64,000 nucleotides of DNA from Marivirga arenosa (GTDB lineage Bacteria > Bacteroidota > Bacteroidia > Cytophagales > Cyclobacteriaceae), in NCBI RefSeq assembly GCF_030503875.2, contig NZ_CP129968.2:124001-188000 (forward strand). The letters are read 5' to 3'. The position numbers and the translations under genes are program-made. Of the stretch, positions 35,511-44,728 are shown piece after piece. Positions within the stretch are counted from its first letter, which is position 1. Each line of letters opens with the position of its first letter. The notes under the pieces are model-generated. The model made no database searches and had not been told where the DNA came from. It saw only the letters and a program-made list of their open reading frames with translations.

Positions 35511-37862
35511 ATGTTGCGTTTAGGGAAAATATTATGGATGATAAGCCTGATGTTAAGTTCGGCTACTTTGCTTTCAGCACAAGATGATTGTAAAGTTAAC
35601 TTATCGGGCAGAGTGCTCTCTGAAGGAGAACATGAAGCTATTGGTTTTGCCACCTTATATTTTCCTGAACTTAATGCTGGAACCCAAACTGATGAAAGAG
35701 GCTTTTTTAATATCAATTTGGATTGTAATAGTAGTTATGAACTTATAATAAGCCAAGTAGAGTATGAGAAAAGGAATACCCTTATTACAGTTAATTCCAC
35801 AGACATAAAACAAGATTTTTATCTTATCCCTAAAGAAAATGTATTGTCAGCTGTAAGCGTACATTCTCATAAAAGAGAACAAGTAATGCTAACAAATGTT
35901 GAGAATGTATTAACCACTCGGGAGCTTAAAAAACTGAAAGGAAAATCCCTATCAGAATCTGTAAGTACACTTCCGGGAGTAAACAATATAAAAACAGGCC
36001 CTGGAATAAATAAACCAATGATACACGGCTTATTTGGAAGCCGAATTCAAGTAGTAAATAATGAAGTTTCTCAAATGGGCCAGCAATGGGGGATAGATCA
36101 TGCACCTGAGATTGATCCTTTTGTAGCTTCCAGAATTACGGTAGTGAAAGGAGCTTCATCGGTTAAATATGGACCGAGAGCAATAGGCGGGGCATTATTA
36201 TTAGATCCAGAACCATTATTGCCTGATTCTGCTTTACATGGAAGCCTTGACTTAGTAGGCTTTACAAATGGTAGAGGCGGAATAGGATCAGCAATGCTAT
36301 CCGGAAGTATCTTTTTAAACAAAGAAGAATCCATAAATTGGAGAGTACAATCTTCTGCGAGGAAATCAGGAGATCAACACACAGCAGATTATAACCTTAC
36401 TAACACCGGTAGTGAAGAGCTTAATTTTTCAGGAGCAGCCAATTACATTAAAAAAGATTTACAGGTTGATTTATTTTACAGCAGATTTTCGACCGAAATA
36501 GGTATTTTAAGAGGAGCCCATATCGGAAATGTAGATAACTTCTTCGAAGCTTTAGATAGAAGGCCTCCTTTTTTTACAGAAGCATTTTCTTATGAAATCA
36601 ATAACCCTAAACAGCAAGTAGTACATCAATTACTAAAAGCAAAAGTCCATTTAGATAGATCCAGCTATGGGGATTTTGACTTTATATATGCTTACCAGCA
36701 AAATGCTAGAAAAGAATATGATGTAAGAAGAGGGGGAAGAAGCGAAATTGCAGCGGTTGATTTACAATTGGATAGCCATATAGCGAAGCTTCAGTTTCAT
36801 CATGACCCTATTTGGAACAATTTAAGTGGTGAAATAGGACTAGATTATGAATATCAAAACAACAAAAATGTTCCGGGTACTGGAACTACTCCCCTTATCC
36901 CTAATTATTCAAGTTTTCAAGCTGGCGCTTTCCTAAACGAATCATGGATAGAAAACAACTGGAACCTTGAAGCAGGTCTTCGTTACGACATCATTGCGCT
37001 TGATGTATTAAAATTTGATGAGAACAAGGAATTAATCAACCCTACCCATCAGTATAATATGTTTGCTGGAATAATTGGCGGTGGGTATGATTTCAGCAAA
37101 CATTTGAAGTATAAAAGTAATCTGAGCTGGAGCCAAAGAGCACCTAGCATCAATGAGCTATACAGCCAAGGCTTGCATCATAGCGTAGCGGCTATAGAAG
37201 AAGGCGATGATCAATTATTACCAGAGACTTCTTTAAAATGGATTCACAGCTTTCAGTTTAATTGGAATGAAAAACTAAAACTGAATATTGATGCCTATGC
37301 TAGTAGAATCAATAATTACATTTATTTAGAGCCAGAAGAACCTCGCTTAACTATTAGAGGAGCCTTCCCTGTATATCAATACCGTCAAACCATGGCTTCC
37401 TTATACGGTACCGATATAATTGGAAGCTATGAATTTTTTCATCATTTCAGTCTTAATTCTAAGGCTTCAATTATTAGAGGAAATGATTTAAGCAACAATT
37501 TACCATTGATTTTTATGCCTGCAGATCGATGGGAAAACAGCCTAAACTGGAGAATAACAGACCGATTAGGGTTTAGAGAAATTGATTTTAGCTTAAGCGG
37601 GCTTAAAGTATTTGAACAGTTTAGAGCTCCTATAACAGAAACTGAAGCTTATGAAAGAGGAACTGTACCCGTGCCTGAAGGCTATTTTATCAGCAATTTC
37701 TCAATTGATACTTCCAAAGAGTTTGGCGATACCCAACTTAATGTAGGCTTTAGCATTTACAATTTAATGAATGTGAATTACACAGACTACCTCAATCGAT
37801 TGCGTTTTTACGCTGCTGAAACGGGTAGAAATTTTGAATTACGAATTAATTATATCTTTTAA
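35511..37862 (+). CDS. TonB-dependent outer-membrane receptor
   Basis: The 783-residue protein has a signal peptide (ending SAQ near residue 24), a carboxypeptidase-regulatory-like N-terminal domain (VNLSGRVLSEGEHEAIGFATLYFPELNAGTQTDERGFF), a plug domain (SLSESVSTLPGVNNIKTGPGINKPMIHGLFGSRIQVVNN... GASSVKYGPRAIGG) and a barrel ending in the aromatic strand ELRINYIF. The plug segment QQWGIDHAPEIDPF is like that of receptors I associate with zinc-type uptake, but the ligand is inference. A lipoprotein gene follows after 18 bases and probably works with it. Confidence 0.9.
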   Translation: MLRLGKILWMISLMLSSATLLSAQDDCKVNLSGRVLSEGEHEAIGFATLYFPELNAGTQTDERGFFNINLDCNSSYELIISQVEYEKRNTLITVNSTDIKQDFYLIPKENVLSAVSVHSHKREQVMLTNVENVLTTRELKKLKGKSLSESVSTLPGVNNIKTGPGINKPMIHGLFGSRIQVVNNEVSQMGQQWGIDHAPEIDPFVASRITVVKGASSVKYGPRAIGGALLLDPEPLLPDSALHGSLDLVGFTNGRGGIGSAMLSGSIFLNKEESINWRVQSSARKSGDQHTADYNLTNTGSEELNFSGAANYIKKDLQVDLFYSRFSTEIGILRGAHIGNVDNFFEALDRRPPFFTEAFSYEINNPKQQVVHQLLKAKVHLDRSSYGDFDFIYAYQQNARKEYDVRRGGRSEIAAVDLQLDSHIAKLQFHHDPIWNNLSGEIGLDYEYQNNKNVPGTGTTPLIPNYSSFQAGAFLNESWIENNWNLEAGLRYDIIALDVLKFDENKELINPTHQYNMFAGIIGGGYDFSKHLKYKSNLSWSQRAPSINELYSQGLHHSVAAIEEGDDQLLPETSLKWIHSFQFNWNEKLKLNIDAYASRINNYIYLEPEEPRLTIRGAFPVYQYRQTMASLYGTDIIGSYEFFHHFSLNSKASIIRGNDLSNNLPLIFMPADRWENSLNWRITDRLGFREIDFSLSGLKVFEQFRAPITETEAYERGTVPVPEGYFISNFSIDTSKEFGDTQLNVGFSIYNLMNVNYTDYLNRLRFYAAETGRNFELRINYIF

Positions 37863-37880
37863 CCTTTAACTTTTAAACCC

Positions 37881-38447
37881 ATGATTTTACAAAATTTAAA
37901 ATTCTTAAGAAACTTTTTCCTATTAGGTGCAGTAGTGCTTTTTTCACAATGTAATACAGAAGAACCTGAACCAGAAAATGAAGAAGAACTAATCACTACT
38001 TTAGAAATGGTTTTTGAATCCGTTGATGGTAGTGAAACTGTTACTTTCAGACTTTATGATGAAGACGGAAATGGGGACATTGAACCAGTTGTTACAAATG
38101 GTTCATTATCTGCCAATACTGATTATAATGTAGAAATCGAAGTGCGAAATGATATTGAGAATGAAGATATCACTGAAGAAGTTTCTGAAGAAGCTTTAGA
38201 ACACCAATTCTTCTTTACAATTGCTAATGGATTAAATCTAGATTTTGCATATGATGATGCGGATGAAGATGGAAACCCAATAGGAATCGAATCAACTTTT
38301 AGCACAGGAGATGCAAGTAATGGTTCATTAACTGTTGAATTAAGACATGAACCTAATAAATCAGCTGCAGGAGCAGTAGATGGTGACCCAGCAAATGCAG
38401 GTGGTGAGACCGATATTCAGGCAACATTTACAGTAGTAATTGAGTAG
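37881..38447 (+). CDS. Acidic surface lipoprotein paired with the TonB receptor
   Basis: The 188-residue protein has a lipobox (AVVLFSQC, Cys24) followed by a run of Glu/Pro (EEPEPENEEE), the kind of acidic export signal that sends Bacteroidota lipoproteins to the cell surface. The rest is beta-rich with LRHEPNKSAAGAVDGDPANAGGETD near the end, a motif I recall from proteins annotated 'type 1 periplasmic binding fold superfamily'. Position directly behind a TonB receptor suggests a surface ligand-binding partner, as SusD is for SusC, though it is unrelated to SusD. Confidence 0.75.
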   Translation: MILQNLKFLRNFFLLGAVVLFSQCNTEEPEPENEEELITTLEMVFESVDGSETVTFRLYDEDGNGDIEPVVTNGSLSANTDYNVEIEVRNDIENEDITEEVSEEALEHQFFFTIANGLNLDFAYDDADEDGNPIGIESTFSTGDASNGSLTVELRHEPNKSAAGAVDGDPANAGGETDIQATFTVVIE

Positions 38448-38475
38448 TAGTTTTTTTATATTTTGGTTAGTTAAT

Positions 38476-38505
38476 AAAGCAGTAATTCGAGAGGATTGCT
38501 GCTTT
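38476..38505 (+). terminator. Terminator of the receptor-lipoprotein operon
   Basis: AAAGCAGTAAT pairs with ATTGCTGCTTT (11 positions, one G-U, 8-base loop) followed by T residues. A second, diverged copy lies at 40429-40456. Confidence 0.85.
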
Positions 38506-38633
38506 TTTTATTCAAAAACGGGAACTACTAGGCATTTGGTTTGTCGTTAGAATGATTTTTTTCAAAACTAAAACATTTACTTAAATAAAATCGTTTTGAT
38601 AGCAAAACAAATGAAACTAATAGTATTACTATC

Positions 38634-38927
38634 ATGAGGGTAATCCTAAATTACATATTAGTTACTATTCTATTAATTCCTCTTGGATTGGAGGTCTCTT
38701 TTAGTCATCAAGAAGTGGCTCCTAAGCAACTAACTGAAGAAAGTATAAGCTTTCAAGAAGAAAATATACCTCTTAAAACAGCTCGTGAAGAAAGAAAAAT
38801 ATCAATTCGAGAATGTATTGATACTAAATATGTGTACTTACCTTCCATATCAATTTTTCCTAAAGTAACTGAAGTATTTATTTGCGCTAAGCCTCGCTAC
38901 CTATTGCACCAATCCCTCCTCATATAA
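38634..38927 (+). CDS. Small secreted or membrane-anchored protein, 97 aa
   Basis: The protein begins with a hydrophobic signal or anchor (VILNYILVTILLIPLGLEVSF) and continues as a short polar chain with two cysteines (RECIDTKY, FICAKPRY). No family recognised. It lies between two copies of a duplicated terminator region. Confidence 0.5.
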   Translation: MRVILNYILVTILLIPLGLEVSFSHQEVAPKQLTEESISFQEENIPLKTAREERKISIRECIDTKYVYLPSISIFPKVTEVFICAKPRYLLHQSLLI

Positions 38928-39039
38928 TTCTTTTCTTTTTTAAAAACCAGATCGATATTTCTGGTTCTATATGCTCTATCTTATCAAAATAGATGCAGCC
39001 AATCAAATCTAAATAATTACCCTTTTAACTTTAAGAAAG

Positions 39040-39216
39040 ATGAAAATAACTATGCTTGAGTATTCCAAGATGATACTCTCAAAGGTCCGTTTCAGTAAAA
39101 AATTATTTACTAAAGAATTTAGAAAAACGAAACAATGGCTTACAGTGGATGAGCACGAAGAGTTGAAAAACTGGCTTAGAAAGGATCGATCCTACAGAAC
39201 CCCTAGTTTAAAATAA
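39040..39216 (+). CDS. Small conserved helical protein, 58 aa
   Basis: The frame MKITMLEYSKMILSKVRFSKKLFTKEFRKTKQWL... to TPSLK encodes a basic, helical protein with no signal. I recall the pattern 'MLEY.K.IL.KV.F...LF.KE.RK....L...E...L..W' as a small protein family widespread in Bacteroidota and often near unrelated genes; its function is unknown. It precedes terC by 39 bases. Confidence 0.65.
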   Translation: MKITMLEYSKMILSKVRFSKKLFTKEFRKTKQWLTVDEHEELKNWLRKDRSYRTPSLK

Positions 39217-39255
39217 AATTTCGTAATCAATAGACTATCTAACACTTAAAGTAAA

Positions 39256-40182
39256 ATGAATCAAACAACTTTATGGATCGGCTTTAATATTTTTATCGTC
39301 CTCATGCTTATTATAGATTTAGGTGTCTTTCACAAAAAATCACATGATGTATCAGTGAAAGAAGCGCTAATCTGGACCACTGTCTGGGTGACTTTGGCTT
39401 TCGCCTTTAATGTTTTCATCTATTATTATCTTGGGCAAAAAAGTGCTTACGAGTTTCTAACAGGTTATGTCATAGAAAAATCACTTTCTGTAGATAACAT
39501 TTTCGTCATAGTTCTAATATTTTCCTACTTCAAAGTACCCAATAAATACCAACACAAAGTATTATTTTGGGGAATTTTAGGTGCATTAGTAATGCGAATC
39601 ACCTTTATTTATTCAGGTGTAGAATTGATCAATAATTTTCATTGGTTGATTTATGTTTTTGGTGTTTTTCTAATTGTAACAGGAATAAGAATATTAAAAT
39701 CTGGGGATGAAGAACCTGACATGAATAAAAATATTGCGGTTCGCTTAGCTCGTAAACTCTTCAAAATAACGCCTGATTTTGAAGGGGATAAATTTTTTGT
39801 GAGGAAAAAAGGAGTACTATGGGCTACCCCTCTATTTCTAGTAGTTATTGTTGTAGAATTTACAGATCTGATATTTGCAGTTGATTCAATTCCCGCTATT
39901 TTATCTATTACAAATGATGCTTTCATCGTTTACACCTCCAATGTTTTTGCGATTTTAGGACTACGCTCCTTATACTTTGCCTTAGCGGGAGTAGAAAAAT
40001 ATTTTACCTATCTAAAGTATGGCCTTTCGGTAATCTTAGTATTTGTGGGAGTAAAAATGTGCTTAGCGGATATCTATAAAATCCCAACAGAATTGTCTCT
40101 TGGATTTATCATTTCAACATTATCAGTTGCCGTATTAGCTTCTATGGTATTACAATCAAATCGTAATGTAGAAAGAAAATAA
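39256..40182 (+). CDS. TerC/Alx-family integral membrane protein
   Basis: The 308-residue protein has nine or so hydrophobic helices and the family motifs EKSLSVDNIFVIVLIFSYF in the first half and EFTDLIFAVDSIPAIL in the second; the acidic DN and FAVDS positions are thought to bind metal. TerC/Alx proteins export or balance manganese and possibly load exoenzymes with metal. It has no tellurite-resistance genes around it. Confidence 0.9.
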   Translation: MNQTTLWIGFNIFIVLMLIIDLGVFHKKSHDVSVKEALIWTTVWVTLAFAFNVFIYYYLGQKSAYEFLTGYVIEKSLSVDNIFVIVLIFSYFKVPNKYQHKVLFWGILGALVMRITFIYSGVELINNFHWLIYVFGVFLIVTGIRILKSGDEEPDMNKNIAVRLARKLFKITPDFEGDKFFVRKKGVLWATPLFLVVIVVEFTDLIFAVDSIPAILSITNDAFIVYTSNVFAILGLRSLYFALAGVEKYFTYLKYGLSVILVFVGVKMCLADIYKIPTELSLGFIISTLSVAVLASMVLQSNRNVERK

Positions 40183-40305
40183 TGTTTAGCATGAATACCG
40201 CTTTTCATTATTAGAACTAAAGTTTAGACTGGCGAATATCTAAAATTTGAGAAGCATGAATTATTGAAAAATAATCAGTGCTTCCATTTTGATTTAGAAT
40301 GTTTC

Positions 40306-40401
40306 AGTAATAAATCTGCTACAGATGCAGTGAGTGGCGATCCAACTAATGCAGGTGGTGAAACTGATATACAAGCTACATTTACCGTAACTGTAGAATA
40401 A
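40306..40401 (+). pseudogene. Fragment of a second copy of the acidic lipoprotein gene
   Basis: In one frame, 40306-40401 reads SNKSATDAVSGDPTNAGGETD... to TVTVE and stop, aligning without gaps to the last 31 codons of the intact gene (38355-38447). The 3' flank, including 'TTTTGGTTAGTTAATA' and the terminator hairpin, is also shared. Upstream the similarity fades, with stops in frame. It is the tail of a duplicate or recombined gene. The remainder of the 40183-40552 gap has no gene. Confidence 0.8.
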
Positions 40402-40428
40402 AAGATCTTAGATTTTGGTTAGTTAATA

Positions 40429-40456
40429 TAGCAGTAGTTCGAAAGTGCTGCTGCTA
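40429..40456 (+). terminator. Diverged copy of the lipoprotein terminator
   Basis: TAGCAGTAG pairs with CTGCTGCTA (9 positions, one G-U, 10-base loop) and is followed by a run of T. It may also end terC transcription. Confidence 0.75.
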
Positions 40457-40552
40457 TTTTTTTTTGATTCAACTAATTTTTTAGTAATTGCTTTTATGAT
40501 TCAACAATTTAGGTGTATATTTTGGTTTATTCCTAATTAATAAATAATAAAC

Positions 40553-41944
40553 ATGAATCGAATCAACTTATTTTCTCTCTCTCTTTTGGTGCTAATTGCA
40601 GTAGCCTGTAGCCAACAACCAGAAAAAAAATCAACAAAAATTATTGGGCAAATTTTTAACCAAGAAGAAGGGCAAGCATCACTTGAATTAATGGATACTA
40701 CAATTTATGTTAATCTTGATTCAAGTGGCAGCTTTTCATCTGTTCTACCTATCGATACTGTTCAAAGTGTTATTTTTCATCATGGAAAAGAAATATCCAA
40801 TTTATACATAAGACCCGGTGATGATTTAAGCTTGACTGTTGATTCAAATAAATTTGATGAAACGCTAAAGTATACAGGTAAAGGTGCTAAAATCAATAAT
40901 TTTTTAGCTTCTATGGAATTGATGAATGATAGTCTTAAATCGTTGATTGAATTAACTAAATTAGAGGAAGACAGTTTTTTAGTGGCTTATCAAAGAAATT
41001 TTCAGGAAAAAGAAAATGCATTACAAAATGCTGAAGTTGATGATGAAGCATTTGTTAAGTGGTATTTAGGAAGTAATAAATGGGAATTAGCTTTTGGTCT
41101 CTTATCCTACCCTGCTTATAGATCGCAATTTCTTAAAGAAGAGTTCACACCATCAGACAAATATTTCTCTTATGAAGATTCACTAAATCTATATGATCCA
41201 TCTAACTTAATATACAAAAATTATATCCCTTATATACAAAGAAGAATTTCAAAAAATATGATGTGGCGCTTTGAAGGTAAAGGCCCACAAGATGTTAGTG
41301 TCTTTATTATGGCATCAGTAGAGGAAATAAAAGATATTCCAAATGAAGCAATAAAAGAAGAATTATTATTTCGCTTAGTCGACAGAAGCATAATTCAACT
41401 TAAAACGGAAGATAGAAATATTTTACTTACCGAATGGAAAGCGCTCAATCCATCGGAAGACCGTTTAAGAAAAGTTAAAAAGCAACTCTCATTTCTAGAT
41501 AATTTGGCAAAAGGAAGGCCTGCTCCAGGTTTTACCTATGCAAATACTGAAGGCAATACTGTAAACTTAAAAGATTTCAGAGGAAAAGTAGTTTATATAG
41601 ACGTATGGGCTACATGGTGCGGACCTTGCATTAAAGAACACCCTGATATGGAGAAGCTTCAAGCGCAATTTGAGGAGGAAGAAGTGGCATTCGTTTCCAT
41701 TAGTATTGATGAGTCACCTGAGCCTTGGATAAAAATGGTGAAAGAAAAAGGATTAGGAGGGCACCACCTTTATGCTGATGGTGCTTGGAAATCTACTATA
41801 ATTAAAGATTATGGTATTATAGGAATACCTCGTTTTATTCTAATAGATCAGAAAGGTAACATTGTGGATTCTAATGCTGAAAGACCATCAGGAGATATTG
41901 CTTCTGAAATAAGTGCGTTATTAGATTCTGGAAACGCGAGTTAA
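40553..41944 (+). CDS. TlpA-like thioredoxin-fold lipoprotein
   Basis: The 463-residue protein has a lipobox (IAVAC, Cys19), an N-terminal DUF4369-like beta domain, a helical middle region, and a C-terminal TlpA/ResA-type domain with the redox motif WCGPC (355-359; Cys356, Cys359) and the cis-proline region GIPRF. Such proteins reduce or isomerise disulfides in the periplasm. This three-part arrangement is common in Bacteroidota. Confidence 0.88.
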   Translation: MNRINLFSLSLLVLIAVACSQQPEKKSTKIIGQIFNQEEGQASLELMDTTIYVNLDSSGSFSSVLPIDTVQSVIFHHGKEISNLYIRPGDDLSLTVDSNKFDETLKYTGKGAKINNFLASMELMNDSLKSLIELTKLEEDSFLVAYQRNFQEKENALQNAEVDDEAFVKWYLGSNKWELAFGLLSYPAYRSQFLKEEFTPSDKYFSYEDSLNLYDPSNLIYKNYIPYIQRRISKNMMWRFEGKGPQDVSVFIMASVEEIKDIPNEAIKEELLFRLVDRSIIQLKTEDRNILLTEWKALNPSEDRLRKVKKQLSFLDNLAKGRPAPGFTYANTEGNTVNLKDFRGKVVYIDVWATWCGPCIKEHPDMEKLQAQFEEEEVAFVSISIDESPEPWIKMVKEKGLGGHHLYADGAWKSTIIKDYGIIGIPRFILIDQKGNIVDSNAERPSGDIASEISALLDSGNAS

Positions 41945-41968
41945 TAATCTAAAAAAATAATAACAAAT

Positions 41969-42292
41969 TCAGTCCTTCTTTCTCAACCTTAATTTATAGC
42001 CAAATAATTTTAGTAGGATTATGGAGCTATGGAAAACACGTGTTAAGGTTGGAAGATGGAAAGGGCCATAGATGATATCAAATTGAAAAGGCCAATAAAT
42101 CCATATGAAAAATGAATAAATAACGGATAAAAAAATGGTTATTATTGATATTAGAAGAAATTTACTCCAGTTAAATTGATTTGCTCTTAATACCATAAAT
42201 ATAAAAACAATACCCAGTACATAGGATATGGAACCTAGGAATAGATTTAAAAGCACTAATTCACTTAATGGCACAGGTAATTGCTCTTCCAT
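41969..42292 (-). CDS. Membrane protein of unknown function, 107 aa
   Basis: From the ATG at 42292 (MEEQLPVPLSELVLLNLFLG) the protein has three hydrophobic helices (about 12-35, 42-62 and 70-95) and a basic tail LRLRKKD. An upstream in-frame TTG at 42319 is a possible but less likely start. It is last in a three-gene leftward run. No family recognised. Confidence 0.55.
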   Translation of the reverse strand: MEEQLPVPLSELVLLNLFLGSISYVLGIVFIFMVLRANQFNWSKFLLISIITIFLSVIYSFFIWIYWPFQFDIIYGPFHLPTLTRVFHSSIILLKLFGYKLRLRKKD

Positions 42293-42334
42293 TCTTTTAC
42301 AACCTATAATGAATCTCAATCAAAATATTAGAAG

Positions 42335-42793
42335 TTATTTTATCTTAACATTATACAACTCCGGAATAAATGCATATTCTGGGTTAGAAGGCAGATAATA
42401 AATTTCCATTTTATCTCCTGTTTCCAAATGTCTCCTATAAGCTGAGCTAAAATCATACGTATAAATTTTATCATCCACCTTATAATTGAAAAAGTAATTT
42501 TTAACTACTCGGCTATTGTGTACAAAGGATGAATTTAAAATGTATGATAAATTAGCAGTTACTGAATGGCCATATCTAATAGTTTTAATTCCTCTTATTA
42601 TAGTTTTAACTTTTCTATATGTAAAATAAAAACCTACAATTAGTAAGATTATTCCAATTACCAAATTTTCTGAACTCCCTTCAACATGAATTAAAGCAGA
42701 AATACCAAAAATCAACGCTACTTCTCCAAAAATAAAAGGAGCTATACTAAAGTAAATTTTTAACCGATTGTAAAAAGAAAGCTCTCTTGGCAT
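42335..42793 (-). CDS. DUF3592-like membrane protein
   Basis: The start chosen is the ATG at 42793, four bases after the upstream stop; an earlier ATG at 42823 would overlap that gene. Two helices (FSIAPFIFGEVALIFGISALI and LVIGIILLIVGFYFTYR) precede a beta domain with VTANLSYILNS..., FFNYKVDDKIYTYDFSSAYRRHLETGDKMEIYYLPSNPEYAFIPE; the latter 'G....V.Y.P.NP..A' is typical of DUF3592. Function unknown. Confidence 0.7.
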   Translation of the reverse strand: MPRELSFYNRLKIYFSIAPFIFGEVALIFGISALIHVEGSSENLVIGIILLIVGFYFTYRKVKTIIRGIKTIRYGHSVTANLSYILNSSFVHNSRVVKNYFFNYKVDDKIYTYDFSSAYRRHLETGDKMEIYYLPSNPEYAFIPELYNVKIK

Positions 42794-42797
42794 AAGG

Positions 42798-44483
42798 TTA
42801 ATTCCAATTTTCATAAACAACATCTAAATGCTGATTTGAGCCCGTCATCTGCCAATGGCCTAATGAAATTGGAATATTTCCTATACTATTGAGAGTATCA
42901 AAGAAGTTTTTTAGCTCAAAATCATTATTCTTAAGTTCTTGAATTCTGGCATAATCCGCCATGACATCTTCCAGTAAATATTTACCGGTAATATAGCTGG
43001 TACCATAGCCTGGCTGACGCAAATAAAGGTGTTGTTCAAAAATGAGCAATTCTTTTTCAGTTTTCATCCATCCACGTGGAGTGTATTCACTATGAATGGC
43101 ACCCGCTTCTTCCATTGTCATTTCATTAGCATGAGCATATAAGGAGCCCAGACCTCTTGCTGCACGCTGCGCAATCATTATGTACACAATTTCTCGGGTT
43201 CTTGGGCTATCATCATATAAACCTGCATGCATGAACATTTCTTCAACGGCTGTTGCTGTACCCTCATTTCTTGAATCGAAAATGTTATATAACAAAGGCC
43301 CTTTTCTGATTTCACTTTGATGGGGTTCGTTATCCATTCTTGCTAACTCAAACCAATGGTAAAAATGAGAGTAAAGCGGGCGAGCATCATAATGCTCTCC
43401 GATCAAGAAAAAGTTGCGTTCTTCTTTAGGTACATATTCTCCCAAATGCTCACGCAAAGCGGGTTCCATGTAAGGCTTCACCGTTACAATATCTTGATCC
43501 TTTAAAAAAGACATTAAACTTTTGGCCGCTTCATCCGCCATTTTATCATAAGCTTCTGGTGAATCTGCTGCCTGCAGCTTCGGTAAGTTCCTATTTCTGT
43601 GTTCTTCTAATTTCAATGAAGACCAGGCACGAGCTAATTCGCGTTTTAGAATCATCACTTCATCCTCCCAGCTTAAGGGGACTAAATGAACATTTTGTAA
43701 ATACCAGCTATAATTTTCCTTTCCAATTCCAGATGGACCTGTTTTCGATTTAGATTCTGCTTCTAGCCATTTCACGAACTGATCTGTGGAAGCAATAGCC
43801 TCTTCAATAAGCTGTAAAAATTCAGCGTCATCTTTTAGGCTAGGCTCTTCCGTTAAGTCGCTAAGTTCTTTGCTTTGGTTCCGGATATCTCTAATTCCAG
43901 CAATCCATAAATCCTTAGCATTTCCAGTTAAGTTCTTTTGGGCTTGAGTATTAAGTACAGGAATTACTTTTAAATCTTGAAGCAGACTTTCTCTAGCTTC
44001 TTGAGATAAGGGAAATTCATACTTCCATATATCGATAACTGCATGATTAGTGGGACCTTCATGAGCGGGGACATCACTTCTGTAGGTCCATAGCACTTTA
44101 TAATAAGCGGGATCACGAACCCATGGTTTTAGAACTCTATGATTGAAATCATATCCATTCATTTCAGCCCATACGATCATCCAATCTACCTTATTTTCAA
44201 TTGACCAATTGCTAGTGTCAATAGAGTTTAAGCTTGATTGTAAGTCCTTAAATTCTGACCATCTCTGATTGAAAGTTTCAGCTGTATAATCAGGTGCGCC
44301 ATTCAACAGTGGGGGCTGTTCAAACTCCCTCCATTCATTAAATAATGAGACCAAATCTTGATATTTATCGCTTGTAAATTTTGGAGCTTCTGTTTGAGAA
44401 TTTACTTTGCTTTCCTTTTGATCTGATTGACAACTAAAAAGGAACATTGAAAAAAGCGAAAAGACAATTATGGTTAATCTCAT
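42798..44483 (-). CDS. DUF885-like lipoprotein, putative peptidase-related
   Basis: The 561-residue protein has a lipobox (FLFSC, Cys18) and an all-helical body of DUF885 type: [45 protein letters not shown] and [20 protein letters not shown] near the C-terminus. In classic DUF885 proteins a metallopeptidase-like HExxxG motif occurs at the equivalent place; here the histidine is replaced (EEMFM), so catalysis is doubtful. It leads a leftward operon with two small membrane proteins. Confidence 0.7.
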   Translation of the reverse strand: MRLTIIVFSLFSMFLFSCQSDQKESKVNSQTEAPKFTSDKYQDLVSLFNEWREFEQPPLLNGAPDYTAETFNQRWSEFKDLQSSLNSIDTSNWSIENKVDWMIVWAEMNGYDFNHRVLKPWVRDPAYYKVLWTYRSDVPAHEGPTNHAVIDIWKYEFPLSQEARESLLQDLKVIPVLNTQAQKNLTGNAKDLWIAGIRDIRNQSKELSDLTEEPSLKDDAEFLQLIEEAIASTDQFVKWLEAESKSKTGPSGIGKENYSWYLQNVHLVPLSWEDEVMILKRELARAWSSLKLEEHRNRNLPKLQAADSPEAYDKMADEAAKSLMSFLKDQDIVTVKPYMEPALREHLGEYVPKEERNFFLIGEHYDARPLYSHFYHWFELARMDNEPHQSEIRKGPLLYNIFDSRNEGTATAVEEMFMHAGLYDDSPRTREIVYIMIAQRAARGLGSLYAHANEMTMEEAGAIHSEYTPRGWMKTEKELLIFEQHLYLRQPGYGTSYITGKYLLEDVMADYARIQELKNNDFELKNFFDTLNSIGNIPISLGHWQMTGSNQHLDVVYENWN

Positions 44484-44594
44484 GGTGAAGGCATTTTAGT
44501 CAAATGAATTTTCTAAATATATAAAAAATAATTGCCTTCTCTATTTAATGAGATTATTACCATGAAAAGAGGTTTATAGTGATCGTTATTTTTT

Positions 44595-44723
44595 AACGGT
44601 TTGCATATGGCTTGTGGCGGTTTAGAAGCACTTTCCCTTCCAGCGAGACCAAAGCTGGCTATGGAGAGAAAGCCTTGCTGGCAGCCATTCTCCCGCCATA
44701 AGCTATATGCGTTGTTGTGCCAC
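44595..44723. repeat. Long imperfect palindrome, attC-like, left border of a two-gene unit
   Basis: The 18-base arm GCATATGGCTTGTGGCGG (44603-44620) pairs with 44693-44710 at 16 Watson-Crick and 2 G-U positions. The 72-base centre contains further stems (CCAGC/GCTGG, GAGAA/TTCTC). AACG (44595-44598) and CGTT (44710-44713) mark the ends, and the sequence then runs into GTTGTTGTGCCAC (44711-44723). The architecture is that of an attC site, though the R boxes do not match RYYYAAC/GTTRRRY. It ends 5 bases before the stop codon of the leftward gene. Confidence 0.65.
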
Positions 44724-44728
44724 GTTTT

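Noticed and set aside
40183..40305. 5' part of the second lipoprotein gene
   Set aside because: Similarity to the intact gene cannot be followed upstream of about 40300 without stops and frame changes, so only the 3' fragment is called.
44595..44723. Calling the left element a genuine integron attC site
   Set aside because: The boxes next to the arms (TTTTAAC and GTTGTTG) do not fit RYYYAAC/GTTRRRY, and no integrase gene is present in the window. I report it only as attC-like.
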